From Ectocarpus siliculosus (lineage: Eukaryota; Sar; Phaeophyceae; Ectocarpales; Ectocarpaceae), in contig FN649740.1 in NCBI GenBank assembly GCA_000310025.1, positions 641,728 to 705,727 of the forward strand: a DNA stretch of 64,000 nt, written 5' to 3'. The translations under genes were made by a program, and so were the position numbers. Positions 44,975 to 55,900 of this stretch are shown here, piece by piece (the first letter of the stretch is position 1; each line of letters starts with the position of its first letter). Below the pieces are notes generated by a model. The model was not told the DNA's origin. It worked only from the letters and a program-made list of their open reading frames with translations, and searched no databases.

Positions 44975-46901
44975 TTACCCGCCACCCTTGGCCCAACGGG
45001 TGAGACCCACCGCACCCACAACCGCCACAACACTACAGGCGACCCCAACCCCGACAGCCTCGCCGGTGCTAAGGCCGCCCTTGCTGCTAGAGGACGGAGC
45101 GTCGTCCTCCGTGTTGGCCGCGTCGCCCGGGTCAACGCTCCTGTCTTGAGCGCCGCCGGTCGAGTCGTCAGCAGGAGCCGGGGTGGGGGAGCCGTCCCCT
45201 CCGTCGCCATTGCCACCTCCCTCCTCTCCGTCGCCATCTGTGACTCCGACACCGTCTCCTTCTTCTCCGTCCGGTAGAGAACCCCCCGAACCACCAGTGC
45301 TTGCGGGGGAAGGCGTGGAAGGCGTGGAAGGCATATCCACGCATTCCACCATGACCTTTTGGGAGGGGACGGACATAGAGAGAGGGGCGGGCTCTGAGAA
45401 TGGATAATGAAAGGTTTGAGACGTGCAACTTTTGCACTTTTTTTGCGACTACTATGGAAGAGATTAGATCACAGCATCTGGAAAAGTGACGATGTTAGTG
45501 AAGAAATGAGAACTACTTCGTATTGTTGTTGTTGTTGTGGTGGTGGTGGTGATGATGGTGATGGTGGTGGTGGTGGCGGTATCTTGGCATATTGTCCGAA
45601 CGACAATTAATAGCACACCTCTTGGTTTCACACTAAACTACCCAAGCGCGGCAGCAACAGCAAGGTGAACGACGACCATGACGACATCTTATCGTCGACT
45701 ATGTACATCACGATCACCATCATTCATCATCATCATCAACAACAACAACAACAACAACAACAACGATAACCACAACAGTGTCCTTCCCACCTCCACGGCG
45801 TGTTCGGGTGTAGCCTCGGTGGTGCCTTCCACCATCCACCACATGGCCGTGTCAATGTCGTCCGGGTTGGTGGCGCAGTCTTGCACAGTCAATGAAGAGT
45901 TGCCCGTTGCTTCTGCCAATATCCAGTAACCGCCTTGGTTTTTGATAGGCATTGGCGGAGTGAGGGGGCGGTAGTGAGGGGTTAGGAGCCCTTGAAGGAC
46001 TGATTCCCTACATCATTATTTGATTAACACATGAAAAAGCAACTATCTATGTAGAAAAAGAATGGCACACCGTAGTACTACCATGCACCGTCAGAGTTCC
46101 AACTTTTACCAGTCAATCAAGTGTGGTAATAGCTCATCACGCCAAAACTCACATTCAGAGGTGGCATTCAGGGCGGTCGTGGTCGTCGACGTCGTGTTTG
46201 TCGCCGCTCCTTCGTAGGGCACGTGGCTCATGATAGCGCTGCTGTCGTTCTTGAGGAAGAGCGTCTCGTTCATACCGGCCTGAAACAACAGAAAAGAAGG
46301 GTATGCGTCTTCATTTTTGAAACGAAGGGATGTTGAAGAAGTTCTTCGTCGCATTGCCATGGTCTTGGGAAAACGTGTGGTGGACAACTAGGAGAAGCGC
46401 CATAAACATGTACCACATACACACGGATTATGTTTCGACGAGGGACGACCTTTTCTCCCAAGAGTGCGTCAGTGTAAGCGTTGCTTTTTCTTGGTGTAAA
46501 CTTGTCTTGCAGCACAGATTTGGGGTATCACTGCAACCGAAACGTCTGTAATTAACTCCCATGAGGCCATCTTAGGTTTCGTTTTTTCCGGACTGGAATA
46601 TTTACTTCTTCGCCTTGGTGATGAGTTTGTTGCATGCTTCATTTTTACCTGTCAATAAATAAATGTCTTATGCAACTACGCACCATCATGTGGTAGATGC
46701 CGTCGAACTGCTGCAGTTCGTCGACAATAACAGAGATGGTCTTGCAGTCCATCGTTTCCATGGCGGAGGGGGAGGGAGTAGACCCGCCGCCAACAACACG
46801 ATCGGGGCCATCGGTGATGCCAGTGTCATTGCCACCGCCGCTTCCGCTTCCGCTCCCATCACCAGTATCCACAGGGGCAGCGACAGGTGGGCGCGACGTT
46901 C
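44975..46901 (-). CDS. Stalk, membrane segment and C-terminus of the Cys-rich surface protein (four exons)
   Basis: Exons 46901-46684, 46279-46153, 45933-45791 and 45355-44975 join in phases 0, 1 and 0. The first is Gly/Ser-rich and then DELQQFDGIYHMM. The second carries N-glycosylation sites (NETL, NDSS, NTTS, NATS). The third reads CGYWILAEATGNSSL through DTAMWWMVEG. The last exon has a Pro/Ser/Thr and Asp/Gly-rich spacer of ~90 residues, then a ~20-residue hydrophobic span and TRWAKGGG before the stop. Intron 3 contains a long AAC/ATC microsatellite (45728-45765), and the last intron a GTT/GGT one (45520-45580). Confidence 0.75.
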
Positions 46902-49900
46902 CTACTCTCGTTCACCGTCCGTCGGATACCATCGATAGGTAGGAAGGGTAAAAACGGTGGGAACAAAATGAAGAGTCATGGAGCTGCTGGAAAATTACCG
47001 CTTCCGAGTTGTGGGGCCCAAAAAGGTTCTCAATTGAACTTGCTTTTGTTTCGTTGTTGGCGCAGATTCGCAATCTTCTGACTATTGGGCGTCAGACCTT
47101 CTCGCGATAAAAATCAAGACAAGCACCACAGAACGAAGGGGGAGAATCAAATCCTGCGTGGCGATCCTCCTGTGACCCCGGCTGGTGCGTCCAGAATACT
47201 ACCGAAAAGGCGCAAGGACCGACGTCCGGAAAATGTTGGAAGAACAAAATTATTTGTAAAAATGACAACAGACCCTCTTCAAGAATGAGGAATCGAATCA
47301 GATATGTTCGGCAAGTGGTCCGTGAGACGTTGTGCTTTGCTGGGACACAACAAAGCACAGGAATGTATCGCAAAGAGGTATGGTGAGAGTAGGTCAACGG
47401 ATCGTCAATTCGAAAGAGGGACTAGATACCATGTGCGTTGGTGGATCTACCCGAAGTATGCTGAACCATGCAAGTCAGAGAGCGCATGCATGAAAATATC
47501 GTAAGGTTTACTCAAAGGAATGAACACAACGCAAACTCGCGACAACGACCGTCATACAGGAGTAAATCGTGCATCGTCTTGGAATACCGGCGGGATCTTC
47601 ACGAAGAAAGGAAATCGAGCCACGTGTGACCCGCTGTGAATAGGTGTCTTCAAACCGCCAATTTTTTCCAGTCTTATTTGGATAAATTCAGCTACAGCTA
47701 GATTGCTAAACAACCCACCTTCAGGGATCATGCACGGAGGCTCGACCCCCGGATCGCCACACACCACTTCAATATCCACGAAGGCTTTTAGGCAGCAGTA
47801 CGACGAAGCGGTGGCGTCTTCCGGCAGCTCCCTTCCATCGGGGAAGATATTGACCACTGGAATTGCACCGCATCCTTCCCCTCCGCACTGGCCACATCCC
47901 AGGGGACAGCAATACACACCATCGTCGGACACCCCTTCTACGCCTTCCACGTAGCAGGTGTCTTCAGCGAAATCTGCATGGTACGGTGGGAGGAAGGCGG
48001 GTGGTTCTCGGTATATCTGAACAGGAGACAAAACGCGCCAAAGCGGAAAGCATGCCTTCTACAACAACAACAGTATTCCCATCCCGTCGACGGATTAATT
48101 AATGTCCACACAACGAAGCGCCCCTTCCCGGGTCCAACCAACACCGACAACAAAGATACGAAAATGCAGCACTGTAGAAACAGCAGAAACAGCAACAGAG
48201 AGGCCTAACGCTCTTTCCTTTTCCAACAGCAACCAAACACGCCAACGAAAAAACAGCCGACGACCACAAGAACTGTAAGGACATATTAGCATTTTCTGCA
48301 TTAAAACAGAACACTCACCAGCCGGAATGAGGCAAGGAGGGTAGCCCTCGTCATCACCCGTTCCAGTCCCACACGTGACGTCTCTTGTGTCCACCCCAGA
48401 CGTGCAGCAGTAATCACCCGATTTGGCGTCGATGGGGACATCACCTTCCACAGTAGGAGCCACTAGGTTCATGTCGATTAACCCGCACCCACCACCACCG
48501 CACATTCCGCACCCCTAGCAACCGTATATAGCGAGAACACGGGGCTTAGCTCGGGTTTGGTTCATGCAATTCTCTTTTGTGGCGGCGTGTAGGTGGATGG
48601 GGTGGGGTATATGCGAGCTGGAGGCAGTGTACTGCAAGCAGAGATTTCTTTCTAAGCAGCGACAGGAATGTTTGGGAACGTGTCATGATTAGTAAGTCGT
48701 CGGGAGATGTTTTCTTCGTGGGCAAGGTTGATTGTTTCATTTTTGGCACACACATACACCGTGGTTGTGTCGGGGGTCGCAACGAATTAGGCTTTTCTAC
48801 GTCGAGGCTCGGCCCACCGAACAACGTATCCCAGCCACACCCACAGACCCACCTGTGGGCAACAACGGGTTCCGGTGGCGTCCATGATGCCAGGAATGCC
48901 TGGAAGGCCGCAGTTGTCAATCAAGTTCGAGGAAACTTCGGGGGCAAGGGTGGCGGTGACTGTCCCTGTGCCTGTGGAGGTGGGGGGTGATTAGCATGTT
49001 CAACGACGGGTGGGTGGGGGGCGGGTGTGGACAAACGGCACCGGGAAGGCACTGGTAGGGAGTCAAGAGAAAGAGCAGATCAGGAGGGTAATGGTGGAGC
49101 CAAGAACACAAACACAGCTTCAGTGAGCGAGGGGGGGGGGTGGTCCACAAGGCAGGGTGCGAGGGGGAAAAACGAAAGAAAGGGGGACGGATGAAGATGG
49201 CCGGCGGTGGATAATAAGACACGCAAAGAGTAAGAAGGTGGGAAGAACGATACAGGATACGACCAGCATAGCATTATCATCCCGTTGACGGATTAGTTCG
49301 CGGCCGCACAACATGCAAGAGCCCCCGGTCCCATCAACACCGATAACTACGTCAAAAGCAACAACACCAACAGCAAAACCACGAAAAACAGCGATAGCAG
49401 CAGCAATGCCAACACCCCCCTGCTCTTCCGACAGCAGGCCGAAACACGCCAACGAAAACACCGACGACGACGACGACGACAAGAAATAACGACACATGCA
49501 CACCAGCATATTCTGCATTAAAACAGAACACTCACCAGCCGGAATGAAGCAAGGAGGGTAGCCCTCATCATCACCCGTCCCAGTCCCACACGTGACGTCT
49601 CTTGTGTCCACCCCAGACGTGCAGCAGTAATCACCCGATTTGGCGTCGATGGGGACATCACCTTCCACAGTAGGAGCCACTAGGTTCATGTCGACTAACC
49701 CGCACCCCACACCACCGCACATTCCGCACCCCTAGCAACCGTATATAGCGAGAACACGGGGCTTAGCTCGGGTTTGGTTCATGCAATTCTCTTTTGTGGC
49801 GGCGTGTAGGTGGATGGGGTGGGGCATATGCGAGCTGGAGGCAGTGTACTGCAAGCAGAGATTTCTTTCTAAGCAGCGACAGGAATGTTTGGGAACAACG

Positions 49901-52900
49901 TGTCATGATTAGTAAGTCGTCGGGAGATGTTTTCTTCGTGGGCAAGGTTGATTGTTTCATTTTTGGCACACACATACACGTCGGGGGTCGCAACGAATTG
50001 GGCTTTGCTACGTCGAGGCTCGGCCCTCCAAACAACGTATCCCAGACACACACACAAAACGAACTCGAGTGCAAGGTAACAGCCTTGGTAGACGCGTGCA
50101 GTTTTCTTCTGTTGCTACCGTTTCTGTGTTTGATCTGGAGGATAGTTTAGCCTCCCCCATGCTGACCCCTCACGGGGTCCCAGTTCATGGCAGACATAAG
50201 TGTTTTGTGTTTTCAACCGCACTAAGGCTGACGTATTTTCATTGGTCAGCCAGTTAGCGCGGTTGATGCTAATAATAAAAACACACACGAGAAGACGATG
50301 AAAACAATGCGAAACGCACGCACATCCAACGGAGTAGCAGCCATGGCAAACACGTAAAATGTTCTTCTGTTGCTACGGTATCTATCTGTTTTTAATCCGG
50401 AGAGTAGCGTGGACTGCCTCATGACGCTCGGTCACAGGGTCCCAGATCGTGGCCTGTAGAAGCGTTTTATGTTTTCCACCGTCGTACTGAGACTGGCGTT
50501 TTTTCATTGGTCAGCCGGTTAGCGCGGTCGATGCTACAGTAATAAAGAAGACACGCACACCCACCTGTGGGCAACAACGGGTTCCGGAGGTATCCATGAT
50601 GCCAGGGATGTCTGGAAGGCCGCAGTTGTCAATCAAGCTGGAGGCGACTTCGGGGGCAAGGGTGGCGGTGACTGTCTCTGTGACTGTGGGGGTGGGGGGT
50701 GATCAGCATGTTCAACGACGGGTGGGTGGGGGGCGGGTGTGGACAAACGGCACCGGGAGGGCATAAGTCGAGAGAAAGAGGAGATCGGGAGAGTTGAGGG
50801 TGGGGCCAAGAGCACCAACAGGGATTAGGTGAGCGAGGGGGGGGGGGGGAATCCACAAGGCAGGGCGCGAGGGGGCAAAACTAAAGAAAGGGGATGGATG
50901 AGGATCACGGGCGGCGGAGTACACGACACACAAGTAGGACAGAGGGGAGAGACCAAGAGAAGACCCGGTCGTCATCAAAAAAGAAAAGAGTAACTAACAT
51001 TGTTGTAAAATTCGGAAGTCATTCCATTGAAAGCGTACTTACTATAGATTGTGAACACCATGTCTCACTACTTACTGCATGGCTAACAGCAGCAGCAGCA
51101 ACAGCAGCAGCAGCAACAACTGCAGCAGCAAACGTGTCATCGTCTTGCTTCTCTCCCTCACCTTGATCCTCAGCAGCAATTAGGCACGGGGGAGATACTC
51201 CGTCTCCGCAGGTAGGAGAGTTGACGGTGAACGAGCTCGTGCAGCAGTAGGACCTGCAGCGCGGTGACAGCAGTAGATTCGTTCCAGTCTTGAGGCATCA
51301 CATCATCATCCAGTTCTTGCCGTCACAAACTAACGTATGAATACCTTCCTCCAAAAACATATATATTTAAACTCTCATGCAACCCCATCGTGGATCTCAT
51401 AGAACGGAAAGAAAGCACCATTTCTTGAACGCGTTTACAAGATCATCTCATAATCTGATTTCACCATTTTCAGCGATACCGTCCAAGAGGGAAGGCAGAC
51501 CACACAAATATACGGGACCATGCAGCACATGCACCGAGAAAAAACTCTCCGACGTGCGGCAACCATTAGACTAGACTTAGCTCTTTATGGAACAACTGGG
51601 GGCACGCTCGAGGACGACTTGCGGCTGACGGACGGTGACAGGAACAATGACAGCAGCCATGGATCGTAGTGACGACAAGGCCACACGATTACAAGTACAG
51701 TAGAACAGTACCGACAGAGGAAATACATTAATTAAGTTGAATCATGATATTCTACCAGAACTAATAGCAGTAACTAGATTAAGTGCGATTTAGTACTTGG
51801 GGCGAACTTACGTGGACGTAGCGTTGGAGGCAGGTTCGTGGTCGAGGTACGGGGTGATGTAGCCCATGTCGATCGAGCCACATCTTCAGCGACACGGCGT
51901 GGGCAGGTGGGGAGGTCGATTTAATCTCTGGTGTAATGGTCATACCCTCCCGCCGTGATTGGGGCGAAGCGGACCTACCTCCGTTTATCTGACCGTACAC
52001 CACCAACCCCCTCAAAATGCCGCCGAAGGAATGGCGGCATTGGTATGGTTGTTGTTGTCACCACCGCATTCACGTTGAGAAACTTTCCGATCTTTGCTCC
52101 GTTTCATGCCAACTCCTTGAATTGCCTTATTTATGCACACGCACTCCAACTGTTCTGGAGAGAGGCGCAGCGTTCTCTCCGACAGGTTCCTGCATCAATT
52201 CAAGCCATTTCCTACAGGTCGCGCAACAAGACCTATGTCCTGCAGAATGCTGCCTTCTGAGGTACTGTAGCTCAAGAACCTCCCCGTGTGTGTGTCGTAG
52301 TCCATCGGAATCTATAAATGATGCGCAAACGCTGGCTCGCAAACGAGGCACCCCCCTGCGTCTTCCTACAATCTGACAACTCATGAATCACAGGCTAGAC
52401 CGCCACAAAAAAACAAGACAACGAGAACAAAAAACAAACCTCGTGTACCCTTCTCTTACCCGGTATCTCCGCATTGCCCACAGCCCTGCGAATAAACGGA
52501 AAGAGTCGGGCAGCGAATGGAAGAAGGAAGAAGGACTTTGGCGTGACACAGAAATACAGGCAGGCAGACGGGTCACACAATCAATCTCACAATTTGCTCG
52601 TTCTCGATAAATTTTAGTCACTTTCAGGTGTATGTATGCATACGAACCCGGAATAGTTTACCACCAATTAAAAGTGGCGCGCACGAGTCACGCGAGATGC
52701 GACGTTCAAAGCACATAGGCACACATGCCTTGAGAATTTTCAAGCAGAGCGTAATTGCTAGCTGCTTGTACCACAAGGAAAAAAATGGAAACTGTTAAAA
52801 AGTTAAACACTAGCTCACCAGCATGGCCACCAGCTAAACTACAACAAAAGAAAGGTACGCATGACGTTTTCGTCGAAACCTGCCACCACGATGCCATTTT

Positions 52901-55900
52901 CGTACAGCAAATGAAAGCGATAAAACCCATTGCAACGCTGTGTCAAGTAAATTTGGTATTCTCAAGGTTAAATGAGGCAATAATACAATATTCCGGCGGC
53001 TTCGATGGATTCTGAGGCACATCTTCAGCGAAGAGTCAGACGTCTTCGATGAAGAACGAAGAAACCCCAATGGATATCAAAGCAGGCAGACAGATATGGC
53101 ATGCACTTGCCAAGGGGCAGCATTTGTCGCCGGTACGAACGCCTTGGATGCCAACAACGCCGCAGGTGTCGTCGGGAAGGTCCCGTGGGGGCAGGGTTTC
53201 CACCACTGTCGCAGGAGGGCGGGCGGGGGTGGCGGCGAAGAACATGCACAACGATCCGCANNNNNNNNNNNNNNNNNNNNNNNNNNNNNNNNNNNNNNNN
53301 NNNNNNNNNNNNNNNNNNNNNNNNNNNNNNNNNNNNNNNNNNNNNNNNNNNNNNNNNNNNCATGACCTGAGCGCTTTTTCCTGGATAGGGGGGGGGGGGG
53401 TGTACTCATAGTCCTGCATGCCGTAGTCGTTTGACCATTGACCTCGCATCCCTACAAAGCCGGGACGGAGCACGCCGGGTTCTCACCGGACCAGGCTCTC
53501 ACATCACCAAACGCGAAACCCCCTGAGGTATTTGGCGAGTCGCATGAAGGGTGAGCTGCATCCTGCTAAGGGTGTTCGGCATCTTGTGCTTACTTCCTTG
53601 CGTACGGATGACAGCTACGTATGACTTAATTTATTTTCTGGTGCTTTCACTTCCAGAGACAGTTGTAAGCACTGTGTAACTGCCTCGAGGAAGCTTGACC
53701 ATGTTAACACAACGTGGTGCGATCATCCCCCGTAGGGGGGGGGGGGCACCTCAAGCATAGTTTCAGACTATTTTGTACCAGCAATATTCTCCATGGTGTG
53801 TGCCCAGATCTTCCCGCGGGAGATTGGCGGCGTTTGATAGATGACCGTACGTGCAGTCAGAGAGGTGCCCTGTGCCACTGTAAAGAACTACGGCCCGGAT
53901 TAGCTCGACAGAGTGCCACAATCGATGGAGCAAGTAGTACCAAACAGCTGTTTGCCCTGCTAAATATTCAACAGGCCTGTCTCTGGTCGCATCCAAAGTG
54001 AGTGTGGTGTTTCGGTTTGCTGCTTTTTCAACAATCGACGTACGAAGCACCACGATGTCCTTTGTCACAACCGTAAACGGCATAAGGTTGCGGCGTAGGT
54101 CTCACAACTTACTTTGCCAGATCAGGGATATCCAGCAAGCGCAACAGGAGGCTACGCTTTTGTGGGCGTTAAAGATGAAGGAAAGGAAGACAACAGAGCA
54201 AATATACTACAAAAGAAAAACTACGACAGCAACCAGAAAGACAAGGGTGGGAACACTAAAGAGGAAACGTACCCTCAGGAATCATGCACGGAGGCTCGGC
54301 ACCATCCACGCCGCATTCCCCAACGTCTCTGAAGGCAGATTGGCAGCAGAAATCCTTGCCATTGCGAGCAGCAGCAAAAAAAAAAACAAGTAGAATGAAA
54401 CGAAGAACTGGATTACGTTGTTGTAGGCCGGGCAGAGAGATGTTGAAACATCTTATGTTCCACATCGGAATACGTAGGAACGTACAAAAAAATGTACCAT
54501 AGGTAGTAGTAAAAAAAAAACAGAGGCCCAGTCGAGAATGGTAGAATCCAACTACCTCATGGCGCGATCTCGACGATATCGGTGAGAATAGCAAGACATA
54601 ATAACACACAGCAGCTCAAACTACTGTGAGGATGTTCGACACGCACATGAAAGTAACCATATGATGTGAAACGTCCAATTTGGTGTTGGGACGTTCCAAT
54701 GGCTGACGACAGTCAAATGATCTAACGATCGCCCGATGAAAGGAAGGCTCCAACCGTTGAACGTTCGGAGAGATATGCATACGAGAATTTAAGGACATGG
54801 TACTGCTGCACGAGACCTTCTTGGTTGGGCTTTTACGCACAGATAGGGCTACAAGAAAATACACTACAGTTAAATCACGGGAGCAAAACCTGGGTTGCCG
54901 AACCCTCCGGTGCGGTAGTACTCCACGGAAGTTCGCCAGGGAACACGTATGAGATGTGCTGATCGCCGCACCCTATCCCTACGCAATCTGTTTTTGTGTT
55001 TTTGGAACAAAGCGGAAGGAAACGGAAGGAAACGAGACAATAACAAGGGAAAATACAGGGAAAACGACGGAACAAAAATAGGACAGAACGTCGGAGAAGT
55101 TGATGGGGGGAATAAACTCCTAAGTGAACAGCACACCGCACATCGCCCTGCCGTCTCTGAGGATGTGTGTTCATGTTGCTAGTCTTGGCTACAACCAACA
55201 CACTCCACTGCTGTTATTACTTCCACGACTTGAGCCATCATTGTATAATGAACGACACACATTGTCTTTGCGGCGTTCTCCAGGCGCGGGGAAACACAGC
55301 GCGATACGATGTAACTCACTTGCGCAGCCAAGGGGGCAGCACGTGTTCGCGGGTCCAGCAAGGCCCTCGATGCCGTCCACACCGCAAGTGTCCACTTTTG
55401 TCTCGAACTCTGGAAGTGATTGCAGGGGGAGAAACAGGCAGTGTCGCGGGAGGGGTTGCAGGAGGTAGTCTTAGCTGGGGCAACCATAGAGAGAGCGCAT
55501 TCTTATTCGTAACCCTAGGGGTGTCGTCCGAAACCACGAAATAGCACGTTTGTCCTGTCTCTTTGTTGGCTACGCGTACCTTCTGTGATGGCACCAGTAA
55601 AGTACGGTTTGTGTTTACGGAACCGATGGTGCCATAATGATTTAGTTACAAGCCTCTTCTACCACCACTGTTCGACAACAGCATCTATCTAAACATAGCT
55701 GTGGCAGAGTGGGAAGTTGGAAGCAGTGGCTGGATCGTTGGAACGTAAGGAGAGGAGAGTTATCTCTGGTGCGACATGCTGCCTCGTCCGTCTAACGACA
55801 GAAACGGAAAAATAAGCAATCCTCATCCCATCCATGCCACCATACCGCGAGCGATCATCTATTCGTTCTTGCTGTAGGGAAGGCAAAGCGAGACAGAACT

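Larger units (their letters stand above)
48281..50690. repeat. Tandem segmental duplication inside the Cys-rich gene
   Basis: About 48281-48990 and 49503-50690 are copies at an offset of roughly 1,216 bp, including exons, introns and intergenic-looking sequence. Identity is about 95 percent by eye over the second exon and its 5' intron. The downstream copy carries a 500-bp insertion. Confidence 0.85.

Noticed and set aside
44854-45294. Other frames across the last exon of the Cys-rich gene
   Set aside because: The frame with the membrane span, correct phase and stop at 44975 explains this stretch. The others are Arg/Thr-rich shadows.
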